DNA of 18,472 bases from Opitutaceae bacterium (lineage in GTDB: Bacteria; Verrucomicrobiota; Verrucomicrobiia; Opitutales; Opitutaceae). The stretch spans positions 1 through 18,472 of the forward strand of contig JAHFTG010000011.1 of the NCBI GenBank assembly GCA_023269455.1, written 5' to 3'. A program made the translations under genes and the position numbers. How positions within the stretch are numbered: the first letter of the stretch is position 1; each line of letters opens with the position of its first letter. This document shows positions 7,339-13,578 of the stretch, one piece after another. Under the pieces are notes generated by a model. That model ran no database searches. It worked only from the letters and a program-made list of their open reading frames with translations, and was not told where the DNA came from.

Positions 7339-7704
7339 ATGCTCCAACTCCGTTCTTGGATGGACGTCGCCGACAATACCGGCGCGCGCCGTGCCATGTT
7401 CATCAGCAAAAAAGGCCAGAACACCACCACCGCCGGCGTGGGTGATGTCATCACTGTCCACATCAAGGAAAGCTCCACCGATGCCAGCGTGAAGAAGGGT
7501 GAGGTCGCCAAGGCCGTCATCATTCGCACGAAAGCCCCGGTCCGCCGTTCCGACGGCAGCTACCTGCGCTTCGACAGCAACGCCATCGTCATCATCGGCA
7601 CCGACGGCAATCCCAAGGGCACCCGTATCTTCGGCCCTGTCGCCCGCGAACTGCGTGCGAAGAATTTCATGAAGATCATCTCGCTCGCTCCGGAGGTTCT
7701 CTAA
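7339..7704 (+). CDS. rplN: 50S ribosomal protein L14
   Basis: L14 is a conserved 50S beta-barrel protein at the subunit interface that contacts 16S helix 14 and is the docking site for RsfS. The 121-residue product shows MLQLRSWMDVADNTGARRAM, the VHIKESSTDASVKKGEVAKA segment and RIFGPVARELRAKNFMKIIS, matching family length and signatures. No Shine-Dalgarno sequence; a TTAA box at 7323-7326 lies 12 bases upstream of the ATG. The stop is separated from the rplX ATG by one base. Confidence 0.98.
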   Translation: MLQLRSWMDVADNTGARRAMFISKKGQNTTTAGVGDVITVHIKESSTDASVKKGEVAKAVIIRTKAPVRRSDGSYLRFDSNAIVIIGTDGNPKGTRIFGPVARELRAKNFMKIISLAPEVL

Positions 7705-7705
7705 C

Positions 7706-7972
7706 ATGGCCACTAAATTTCACGTCAAACGCGGCGACGATGTCGTCGTCATCGCCGGCTCCCACAAAGGCAAAACGGGCAAGGTCCTCGAGATCCTCCC
7801 CGCCAAGCAGCGCGTGCGCGTCGAAGGCGTCGCCATGATGAAGCGCCACATGAAGAAGTCGCAGGAAAACCCCAACGGCTCGATCGTCGAGCGCGAGGGT
7901 TCCGTGCACGTCTCCAACCTTCAGAAGAAGGCCGTCTTCGACGCCTCCAAAAAGCGCGCCGTCAAAGCCTGA
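7706..7972 (+). CDS. rplX: 50S ribosomal protein L24, short form
   Basis: L24 initiates 50S assembly and has an N-terminal KOW/SH3-like barrel. The KOW motif is plain (VKRGDDVVVIAGSHKGKTGK, then VLEILPAKQRV), followed by MMKRHMKKSQENPNGSIVER and VHVSNLQ. At 88 residues it is shorter than the E. coli protein of about 104 because the C-terminal tail is reduced; no cysteines remain. GGAGG at 7692-7696, within rplN and 9 bases before the ATG, fixes the start, and the one-base gap implies coupling to rplN. A 124-base structured gap follows. Confidence 0.97.
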   Translation: MATKFHVKRGDDVVVIAGSHKGKTGKVLEILPAKQRVRVEGVAMMKRHMKKSQENPNGSIVEREGSVHVSNLQKKAVFDASKKRAVKA

Positions 7973-8001
7973 TTCTCGCAACTTCCAAAATAGAACTTGC
8001 C

Positions 8002-8037
8002 AGGGGCGACGCTACCTCGTGTAACTTCGCCCCTTTT
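8002..8037 (+). terminator. Terminator-like hairpin between rplX and rplE
   Basis: AGGGGCGA (8002-8009) pairs perfectly with TCGCCCCT (8027-8034), with a 17-base loop and a run of four T (8034-8037) at its 3' foot. The T-run is short and the loop large, so it may be a weak or conditional terminator, an attenuator, or a processing site rather than a full stop. It sits inside the spc cluster, 30 bases after rplX, and would reduce expression of everything from rplE on if active. Confidence 0.5.
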
Positions 8038-8064
8038 CGCCTAAACACACACACTCAAATTGTC

Positions 8065-8086
8065 GCCGGGTCGGTAATCCGTCGGC
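8065..8086 (+). promoter_or_regulatory. Hairpin immediately upstream of rplE
   Basis: GCCG (8065-8068) and CGG (8072-8074) pair with CCG (8079-8081) and CGGC (8083-8086), giving a two-part stem with an asymmetric internal loop and a TAAT apical loop, 10 bases before the rplE ATG. In E. coli the S8 protein represses the spc operon by binding an imperfect hairpin at the start of rplE, so the position is right for such a site. The sequence was not matched to the S8 target. Confidence 0.4.
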
Positions 8087-8096
8087 TCTTACCATA

Positions 8097-8696
8097 ATGA
8101 GCACAAAACAAATCCCTTCCCTCAAGAAGCTCTACGTAGAGCAAGTCGCGCCCGCGCTCACCAAGAGCCGTGGCTATAAGAACACGCACCAAGTTCCGAA
8201 GATCACCAAGATCTCGTTGAACACCGGCATCGATGCCGAAGCCGACAAGAACCAGATCGCCGACGTCGCCCGCGACCTCGCTGCCATCGCCGGCCAGAAG
8301 CCCGTCCTCGCCAAGTCGAAGAAGGCCATCTCCAACTTCAAACTCCGCGAAGGCCAGGTCGTTGGCGCGCACGTCACCCTCCGTGGTGATCGCATGTGGG
8401 ATTTCCTCTACCGCCTCCTCTCGGTTGCGCTCCCCACCATCCGCGACTTCCGCGGCGTCGGCTCCAAGCTCGACGGCCACGGCAACTACAACCTTGGCGT
8501 TTCCGACTTCACCATTTTCCCCGAGATCACCGTGGAAAACGTCAAGAAGACGATGGGCCTCGACATCACCATCGTCACCACCGCCGAGTCCGACGAAGAA
8601 GGCCGCGAGCTCCTGAAGCTCCTCGGCATGCCCTTCCGCCGCACTGAGCAACAGGTCGCTGCCGACGCCGCTGCCGCCAAGACCAACGCCGCCTAA
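8097..8696 (+). CDS. rplE: 50S ribosomal protein L5
   Basis: L5 binds 5S rRNA in the 50S central protuberance and contacts P-site tRNA and S13. Recognisable stretches are SLKKLYVEQVAPALTK, QVPKITKISLNTGI, AGQKPVLAKSKKAISNFKLR, GAHVTLRGDRMWDFLYRLLS and the C-terminal FTIFPEI and MGLDITIVTTAESDEEGREL. At 199 residues it exceeds the usual 179-180 because of an alanine-rich tail (VAADAAAAKTNAA) after the FRR end of the core. No Shine-Dalgarno sequence; the start lies just after the hairpin at 8065-8086. rpsN follows after 12 bases. Confidence 0.98.
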   Translation: MSTKQIPSLKKLYVEQVAPALTKSRGYKNTHQVPKITKISLNTGIDAEADKNQIADVARDLAAIAGQKPVLAKSKKAISNFKLREGQVVGAHVTLRGDRMWDFLYRLLSVALPTIRDFRGVGSKLDGHGNYNLGVSDFTIFPEITVENVKKTMGLDITIVTTAESDEEGRELLKLLGMPFRRTEQQVAADAAAAKTNAA

Positions 8697-8708
8697 CCTT
8701 TCCCCGAC

Positions 8709-9014
8709 ATGCCGAAGACATCCGCCATCAATCGTAACGAGAAGCGCAAGACGCTCTCCGCGAAATACAAGGTTCAGCGCGCCGAGCTCAAAGCCATCCT
8801 CGCCAACCCCGTCACCACCGACGTCGAGTTTTTCGCCGCCCAGAAGAAGCTCCAGAAGCTTCCCCGTAACTCCTCGCCCACGCGCATCCGCAACCGCTGC
8901 TCCCTCAGCGGCCGCCCCCGCGCGTTCATCCGCAAGTTCGGCGTTTCGCGTATCACCTTCCGCGAGCTTGCCCTGGCCGGCAAGATTCCCGGCGTGACCA
9001 AGTCCTCCTGGTAA
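8709..9014 (+). CDS. rpsN: 30S ribosomal protein S14, zinc-free long form
   Basis: S14 is a 30S head protein. The 101-residue length and the lack of CxxC pairs mark the long, zinc-independent form. The C-terminal half is diagnostic: RNSSPTRIRNRCSLSGRPRA, FIRKFGVSRITFRELALAGK and IPGVTKSSW. The N-terminal half is helical and basic (NEKRKTLSAKYKVQRAELK). No Shine-Dalgarno sequence; the 12-base gap from rplE is C/T-rich. A hairpin lies in the 61-base gap before rpsH. Confidence 0.98.
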   Translation: MPKTSAINRNEKRKTLSAKYKVQRAELKAILANPVTTDVEFFAAQKKLQKLPRNSSPTRIRNRCSLSGRPRAFIRKFGVSRITFRELALAGKIPGVTKSSW

Positions 9015-9024
9015 AAATTTCTTG

Positions 9025-9055
9025 GGCGGCGGGAGTCGGATATGACCCGCGCGCC
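9025..9055 (+). promoter_or_regulatory. GC-rich hairpin between rpsN and rpsH
   Basis: GGCGGCGGG (9025-9033) pairs with CCCGCGCGCC (9046-9055), with one bulged base and a 12-base loop. No T-run follows, so it is not an intrinsic terminator. It may stabilise or mark an mRNA end between S14 and S8; no function is demonstrated. Confidence 0.35.
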
Positions 9056-9075
9056 TCACTTAAACTAACATCCAC

Positions 9076-9468
9076 ATGAACGATCCTGTCAGCGATTTCC
9101 TGACCCGCCTGCGCAATGCGTCCAAGGCCGGTCTCGCCGAGTGCGTCTCGCCGCACTCCAAACTCAAGGAGAGCCTCGCGGCCATCCTTAAATCCGAAGG
9201 CTACGTCTCCGACGTGACCGTCGGTGCCGATGACCGCGGCCACAAGACTGTCATCGTCAAGATGAAGTATGTCGATAACGCCCCCGCCATCACGAATCTT
9301 TCCAGCGTCTCGACTCCCGGCCGCCGTCTCTATTTCGGCTACACCGAGATCCCGCGCGTCCTCAATGGTCTTGGCATCAGCATCCTTTCGACCTCGAAGG
9401 GCCTGCTGAAAGACCGTGACGCCCGTCGCCAAAAAGTCGGCGGCGAGATCATCTGCAACGTTTGGTAA
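9076..9468 (+). CDS. rpsH: 30S ribosomal protein S8
   Basis: S8 is a primary 16S rRNA binder in the 30S platform and, in E. coli, the translational repressor of the spc operon. The 130-residue length is standard. Motifs: NDPVSDFLTRLRNASKAGL, HSKLKESLAAILKSEGYV, SVSTPGRRLYFGYTEIP, and the RNA-binding C-terminus GLGISILSTSKGLLKDRDAR ending GGEIICNVW. No Shine-Dalgarno sequence; TTAA at 9060-9063 lies 12 bases upstream of the ATG. rplF follows after 17 bases. Confidence 0.98.
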   Translation: MNDPVSDFLTRLRNASKAGLAECVSPHSKLKESLAAILKSEGYVSDVTVGADDRGHKTVIVKMKYVDNAPAITNLSSVSTPGRRLYFGYTEIPRVLNGLGISILSTSKGLLKDRDARRQKVGGEIICNVW

Positions 9469-9485
9469 CCCGGAGAACCCTAATC

Positions 9486-10022
9486 ATGTCACGCGTTGGT
9501 AAAGTTCCCGTTCTCATTCCCGACAAGGTCAAGGTGGATATCAAAGGCCACACTGTCTCCGTCGAAGGCCCCAAGGGCAAAGTCTCCAAGACATTCGCGA
9601 ATGTCGTCACCCTCACCCTCGCTGACCAAAAAGTCACCGTGGCTCCGGCCGACGACAGCCGCTTCGCCCAGGCCATGTATGGCACCGCCCGCTCGGTGAT
9701 CGCCGGCATGGTCAAAGGCGCCTCCGAAGGCTTCCTTAAAGAGCTCGAAATCCAAGGCGTCGGCTTCAAGGCCAACCTCAAGGGCAAGCAGCTCGATCTC
9801 GCCCTTGGCTATTCGCACGCGATCATTTTTGACATCCCCGATGGCATCAAGGTCACCGTCACCGATCAGACCAAGCTGAAGATCGAAGGCGCTGACAAAC
9901 AGCTCGTCGGTCAAGTCACCGCTTCTATTCGCGCTTACTACCCGCCTGAGCCTTACAAGGGCAAGGGTGTCCGTATCGTGGGTGAACGCGTCCGCCGCAA
10001 AGAAGGCAAGACCGTCGCTTAA
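9486..10022 (+). CDS. rplF: 50S ribosomal protein L6
   Basis: L6 sits near the GTPase-associated centre and sarcin-ricin loop. From ATG 9486 it has 178 residues, the usual length, starting SRVGKVPVLIPDKVKVDI. Two repeated L6 domains are visible, and the universal C-terminal signature PEPYKGKGVRIVGERVRRKE is intact. The frame extends to a TTG at 9462, but GGAG at 9472-9475, 10 bases before the ATG, together with family length, decides for 9486. rplR begins 47 bases downstream, after an A/T-rich gap. Confidence 0.97.
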   Translation: MSRVGKVPVLIPDKVKVDIKGHTVSVEGPKGKVSKTFANVVTLTLADQKVTVAPADDSRFAQAMYGTARSVIAGMVKGASEGFLKELEIQGVGFKANLKGKQLDLALGYSHAIIFDIPDGIKVTVTDQTKLKIEGADKQLVGQVTASIRAYYPPEPYKGKGVRIVGERVRRKEGKTVA

Positions 10023-10069
10023 CGTTTTATTTTATTACTATCTATCCGCTCTTACGGGCCGCATAACCC

Positions 10070-10432
10070 ATGAATACCATTCGCAAAGCCGACCTCCTCC
10101 AAAAGCGTCGTTGGCGCATCCGCAAGAAGGTGTTCGGCACCGCCGCACGCCCCCGTCTTGCCGTCCGCTTCACCAGCAAGCACATCTACGCCCAGGTCAT
10201 CGACGATGAGGCCGGCACCACGCTGGTGTTCCTCTCCAGCCTCGATGCCGACCTGCGCAAGCAGAAGCTCACCTCCAACCTCGCCGGCGCCAAGGCGCTC
10301 GGCGTGGCGTTCGCCCTCAAGGCCAAGGCCGCCGGACTCTCCTCGGTCGTGTTCGACCGTTCGGGCGCCCTCTACCACGGTAAAGTTAAAGTTTTCGCCG
10401 ACGCCGCCCGTGAAGGTGGTCTTGCATTCTAA
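10070..10432 (+). CDS. rplR: 50S ribosomal protein L18
   Basis: L18 binds 5S rRNA and joins it to the 50S with L5. The 120 residues include RRWRIRKKVFGTAARPRLAV, FTSKHIYAQVIDDEAGTTLV, and the C-terminal AGLSSVVFDRSGALYHGKVK followed by FADAAREGGLAF, all standard for L18. Length is normal. No Shine-Dalgarno sequence in the gap from rplF, which starts T-rich (TTTTATTTTATTACTAT) and ends in GGGCCGCATAACCC. The stop is 6 bases before rpsE. Confidence 0.98.
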   Translation: MNTIRKADLLQKRRWRIRKKVFGTAARPRLAVRFTSKHIYAQVIDDEAGTTLVFLSSLDADLRKQKLTSNLAGAKALGVAFALKAKAAGLSSVVFDRSGALYHGKVKVFADAAREGGLAF

Positions 10433-10438
10433 TAACCT

Positions 10439-10987
10439 ATGAGCACTGGCAATTTTTCCAATAACGGTGGTGGCGGCGGTGGCAATCGTCGCGACCGTCG
10501 CGCTCCCGCTCCGTCCGCCGACGGCGCTCCCGAGATGGTCGAGAAGATCGTCTTCATCAACCGCTGCGCCAAGGTGGTCAAAGGTGGCCGCCGCTTCAGC
10601 TTCTCCGCGCTCTGCGTGGTCGGCGATCGCAAGGGCAAGGTCGGCATCGGCTACGGCAAGGCCAACGAAGTCCCCGACGCCATCAAGAAGAGCACCGAGC
10701 ACGCACGCAAACACATGGTGACCGTTACGCTTAAGGGCGACACGATCTCCCATGACGTCATGGGCGTGGCCGACGGCGGCAAGGTTCTCCTCAAGCCCGC
10801 ATCGCCCGGCACCGGCCTCATCGCCGGCGGCGGCGTGCGCGCCGTTCTTGAGGCCGCTGGCATCAAGAACATCCTCACCAAGTCGATGGGTTCCAGCAAC
10901 CACATCGCCATCGTCAACGCGACCCTCAACGGTCTCCAGCAGCTCCGCACCGCCGAAAAAATCAAGGCGATGCGCGCTTCTGCCTGA
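10439..10987 (+). CDS. rpsE: 30S ribosomal protein S5 with glycine-rich N-terminus
   Basis: S5 lies at the mRNA entry site and affects decoding fidelity. The double-stranded-RNA-binding-like N-terminal domain (EKIVFINRCAKVVKGGRRFS, ALCVVGDRKGKVGIGYGKAN) and the C-terminal domain (GTGLIAGGGVRAVLEAAGI, GSSNHIAIVNATLNGLQQL) are intact. At 182 residues it is longer than E. coli S5 (about 166); the extra part is a Gly/Arg/Pro-rich leader (residues 1-32, with a NNGGGGGGN run). No Shine-Dalgarno sequence. rpmD (L30), which usually follows, is absent; a hairpin takes its place. Confidence 0.98.
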   Translation: MSTGNFSNNGGGGGGNRRDRRAPAPSADGAPEMVEKIVFINRCAKVVKGGRRFSFSALCVVGDRKGKVGIGYGKANEVPDAIKKSTEHARKHMVTVTLKGDTISHDVMGVADGGKVLLKPASPGTGLIAGGGVRAVLEAAGIKNILTKSMGSSNHIAIVNATLNGLQQLRTAEKIKAMRASA

Positions 10988-11009
10988 TCCATCAAAAAAT
11001 AATCCGAGT

Positions 11010-11035
11010 CCCGCCCTGCGCATAAGCAGGGCGGG
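11010..11035 (+). promoter_or_regulatory. Perfect 10-bp hairpin in the rpmD position
   Basis: CCCGCCCTGC (11010-11019) pairs perfectly with GCAGGGCGGG (11026-11035) around a six-base loop (GCATAA). It fills the 69-base gap between rpsE and rplO where L30 is normally encoded. The stem is followed by GCGCCCTCCC rather than a T-run, so it is not a classical intrinsic terminator. It ends 10 bases before the rplO ribosome binding site AAGGA (11046-11050). It may shape mRNA stability or rplO translation. Confidence 0.6.
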
Positions 11036-11056
11036 GCGCCCTCCCAAGGAACTCCC

Positions 11057-11503
11057 ATGAAACTTCACGAACTTAAGAACGTTAAAGGCGCCATCCACCG
11101 CAAGAAGCGCGTTGGCTGCGGCGAAGGCGGCGGCCACGGCAAGACCTCCGGTCGCGGTGGTAAAGGTCAGAGCGCTCGCTCCGGCTCCAGCATCCGTCCC
11201 GGTTTCGAAGGCGGCCAGATGCCCCTTTACCGCAAGCTCCCCCACCGCGGCTTCAACCAGGCTGCGTTCCGCAACCAGCCCGAAGTCGTCAACGTCGGCG
11301 ATCTCGCCCGCCTCGACGCAGGTATCACCGAAGTAAACTCCGCCATTCTCGCCAAGGCCGGTATCGTCCGTGGCGACAAGGTTCTCCTCAAAGTCCTCGG
11401 TGATGGCGAAGTGACCCGTGCATTCACGATCACGGCGGCCAAGTTCTCCGAAACCGCGAAGGCCAAGATCGAAAAGGCCGGCGGCCAGGCCATCGTCGCC
11501 TAA
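11057..11503 (+). CDS. rplO: 50S ribosomal protein L15
   Basis: L15 is a late-assembly 50S protein with a long basic N-terminal extension. The 148 residues show MKLHELKNVKGAIHRKKRVG, GGGHGKTSGRGGKGQSARSG, FEGGQMPLYRKLPHRGF and the globular C-terminal domain ending KIEKAGGQAIVA. Length is normal. AAGGA at 11046-11050, 6 bases before the ATG, supports the start. It is the last gene before a strong terminator, so it ends the S10-spc transcript at least in part. Confidence 0.98.
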   Translation: MKLHELKNVKGAIHRKKRVGCGEGGGHGKTSGRGGKGQSARSGSSIRPGFEGGQMPLYRKLPHRGFNQAAFRNQPEVVNVGDLARLDAGITEVNSAILAKAGIVRGDKVLLKVLGDGEVTRAFTITAAKFSETAKAKIEKAGGQAIVA

Positions 11504-11515
11504 CTGATTCGGCGC

Positions 11516-11550
11516 AGGCCGCGCGAAATTTTTCGCGCGGCCTTTTTTTT
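11516..11550 (+). terminator. Strong intrinsic terminator after rplO
   Basis: GGCCGCGCGAAA (11517-11528) is the exact complement of TTTCGCGCGGCC (11531-11542), flanked by a further A-T pair, and the stem runs straight into eight T (11543-11550). With realistic loop closure at least 10 pairs form. This is a textbook Rho-independent terminator placed between rplO and secY, so secY and the alpha cluster need their own promoter or readthrough. I see no convincing -35/-10 pair in the 34 bases left before secY. Confidence 0.9.
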
Positions 11551-11584
11551 CTGATCCATCGTCCAGTCCTTCGAACTTACCGCT

Positions 11585-13087
11585 GTGCTTTCCGCTTTCA
11601 CGAATTCCCTGAAGATCCCCGAGCTTCGCTCCCGCATCTTCTACACTCTGGCCCTCCTGTTCGTCGCCCGCGTCGGCGCGCACATCCCGCTTCCCGGCAT
11701 CGACCCGCATCCGCTGCAGGAATTTTTCAAGCAGCAGGCTGGGAGCGCCGGCGGCGCGATGGTCGGTCTCTACAACATGTTCACGGGTGGCGCGCTCGTG
11801 AAGGGCGCCGTATTCGCTCTGGGCATCATGCCCTACATCAGCGCGTCCATCATCTTCCAGTTGATGACCGCCGTGGTGCCCGCCCTCAGCCGCCTTCAGC
11901 AAGAAGGCGATGTCGGCCGCCAGAAGCTCACCCAATACACCCGCTACGCCACGGTGCTGATCTGTTTGGTGCAGGGCACGCTCTTGATTCTCGCGTTGGA
12001 GAATCCCGCCAAGCTTTTCAGCGGCTACGACGTCGCGACCTACGGTTCGATTGTGATCGTCGGCAAATGGTGGTTCCTCACCACGTCGGTCATCTTCATG
12101 ACTGCCGGCACGCTTCTTCTGATGTGGCTTGGTGAACAGATCACCCAGCGCGGCATCGGCAACGGTGTCTCGCTCCTCATCACCATCGGTATTCTCGCCG
12201 ACATCCCCGGCGCGGCCACCGCGACCTACCAGATGTTCTTCCCGGCTATCGGCGTCGCGGGCCTGGGCGTTCCGCAGGCGATTGTGATGACGCTCCTCTT
12301 TGTCCTCGTGACGATGGGCATCATCATGGTCGTCCAAGGTCAGCGCAAAATCCCCGTCCAATACGCCAAGCGCGTCGTGGGCAACAAGGTCATGGGAGGC
12401 CAAAGCTCCTTCCTCCCTCTCAAGGTGAATTACTCGGGCGTCATGCCGGTGATCTTCGCCAGCGCCATTCTCCTTTTCCCCCAGCAGATTTTCTCGCAGA
12501 TCGGTGCGGCCTTTAACCTCAAGTTTCTGACCGAGCTGTCCTCGAATCTTTTGCGCGGCCACTGGGTTTATTACTCGAGCTACGGCGCGCTCATTTTGTT
12601 TTTCAGCTATTTCTGGGTGTCCGTCATGTTCAAGCCCATCCAGATCGCCGATGACCTCAAGAAATACGGTGGTTACATCCCTGGCGTCCGCCCCGGTGCG
12701 CCTACCGCCCAATTTCTCGATTTCATCATGACCCGCATGACGCTCGCCGGAGCGCTCTTCCTTACGATCATCGCCGTTATGCCCGACGTTCTGCTCTTCG
12801 AGCTCAACGTCCCGCAGCGCATCGCGATTTTCTTCGGTGGCACGGGCATGCTGATCACCGTGGGCGTCATTCTCGACACCATGAAACAGATCGAGACCTT
12901 CCTGTTGCAGCGTCATTACGACGGCTTCCTCAAGAAGGGCCGCATCCGTTCCCGTAATCCGGGAGCCGCGACCGCCATCGGCGAAGCCGCCGATATCAAG
13001 ACCGTGGGCAAGCTTTGGCTCGTCCTTGGCGCCATCTTCCTGGTCGGCATCGCTGCCTGGTCGGTGAAGTATTTCCAGTCGCACTAA
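11585..13087 (+). CDS. secY: Protein translocase subunit SecY with extra C-terminal membrane segment
   Basis: SecY is the pore-forming subunit of the Sec translocon in the inner membrane. The 500-residue product begins at a GTG (LSAFTNSLKIPELRSRIFY), the family N-terminus; no Shine-Dalgarno sequence precedes it. Ten canonical membrane segments are present, with the plug region (GGALVKGAVFALGIMPYISA), LTQYTRYATV, GNGVSLLI, the cytosolic loops (QGQRKIPVQYAKRV, KKYGGYIPGVRPG) that contact SecA and ribosomes, and the end of the core QRHYDGFLKKGRI. After that core a 45-residue extension includes another hydrophobic segment at about residues 476-495 (LWLVLGAIFLVGIAAW), which is not in E. coli SecY (443 residues). 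It follows a strong terminator and precedes the adenylate kinase relic by 23 bases. Confidence 0.97.
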   Translation: MLSAFTNSLKIPELRSRIFYTLALLFVARVGAHIPLPGIDPHPLQEFFKQQAGSAGGAMVGLYNMFTGGALVKGAVFALGIMPYISASIIFQLMTAVVPALSRLQQEGDVGRQKLTQYTRYATVLICLVQGTLLILALENPAKLFSGYDVATYGSIVIVGKWWFLTTSVIFMTAGTLLLMWLGEQITQRGIGNGVSLLITIGILADIPGAATATYQMFFPAIGVAGLGVPQAIVMTLLFVLVTMGIIMVVQGQRKIPVQYAKRVVGNKVMGGQSSFLPLKVNYSGVMPVIFASAILLFPQQIFSQIGAAFNLKFLTELSSNLLRGHWVYYSSYGALILFFSYFWVSVMFKPIQIADDLKKYGGYIPGVRPGAPTAQFLDFIMTRMTLAGALFLTIIAVMPDVLLFELNVPQRIAIFFGGTGMLITVGVILDTMKQIETFLLQRHYDGFLKKGRIRSRNPGAATAIGEAADIKTVGKLWLVLGAIFLVGIAAWSVKYFQSH

Positions 13088-13110
13088 AACGGTGCTTTAC
13101 TTGGGCTCCG

Positions 13111-13578
13111 GTGTCTGCACGCTCTGACCTCTTTTCTTCTTTCGGCCCTCCCGCCAAACAGAAGTTGATACTCCTCGGTTCAGCTCCTTTTCCCTCGGAA
13201 AATGACATGAATCGAATCCGTTCTTTGACTATTGAGCACGTCTCTCTTGCCGATCTGATTAGGCAAGAGATTTCGCGTCGCTCGTCCCTCGGCTCTCAAG
13301 TCGAAAGGACGATTCGCCAAGGATCACCCTTGGCGGACGAAACTGCCCTCGCGCTTTTGCGCCGGTGGTTTTGGGCACGCAAACCCGATGCGGGTTTCGC
13401 CTTAACCGGCTTCCCGGCTACGTTGCTCCAAGCTAAAGTGTTCGACGAATGGCTCGACGCCCGTGATGAAAATCTCGACGGCGTCTTCGTGGATCAGGCG
13501 GTTTCCGCCGGTCCCGTTGCCGAACACTATCGCACCCTCGGTCTCGTGACCGAGAACCTAGAATTCGCCGCTGCATGA
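13111..13578 (+). CDS. Degenerate adenylate kinase homologue (predicted non-catalytic)
   Basis: The 155-residue product aligns by eye with adenylate kinase across its length and sits where adk usually lies, between secY and map. Matches: KLILLG at residues 18-23 (first strand), HVSLADLIRQEI (43-54) for HISTGDLLR, ALALLRRWF (79-87), GFALTGFPATLLQA (95-108) for GFLLDGFPRT, and PVAEHYRTLGLV (135-146) for the late PLIEYY segment. The P-loop GxPGxGKGT is replaced by GSAPFPSEND, the catalytic Arg of GFPRT is Ala, and the whole LID region is missing. ATP binding and phosphoryl transfer are therefore unlikely. The GTG at 13111 keeps the first strand; an ATG at 13207 after GGAA is an alternative that would drop it. 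The end overlaps map by four bases (ATGA), suggesting coupling. An intact coding frame argues against a simple pseudogene. Confidence 0.75.
   Translation: MSARSDLFSSFGPPAKQKLILLGSAPFPSENDMNRIRSLTIEHVSLADLIRQEISRRSSLGSQVERTIRQGSPLADETALALLRRWFWARKPDAGFALTGFPATLLQAKVFDEWLDARDENLDGVFVDQAVSAGPVAEHYRTLGLVTENLEFAAA

Noticed and set aside
10052..13084. Antisense open frame of about 1010 codons opposite rplR-secY
   Set aside because: It is the mirror of the strong C-ending codon bias in the real genes. It runs through five conserved genes and a terminator, and its translation is low-complexity Gly/Asp/Glu/Ala/His-rich without a recognisable domain. Similar shorter shadows lie opposite most genes here.
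13015..13110. Upstream extension of the adenylate kinase relic into the end of secY
   Set aside because: It would overlap the SecY C-terminus by 73 bases and add residues with no similarity to adenylate kinase; homology begins after the GTG at 13111.
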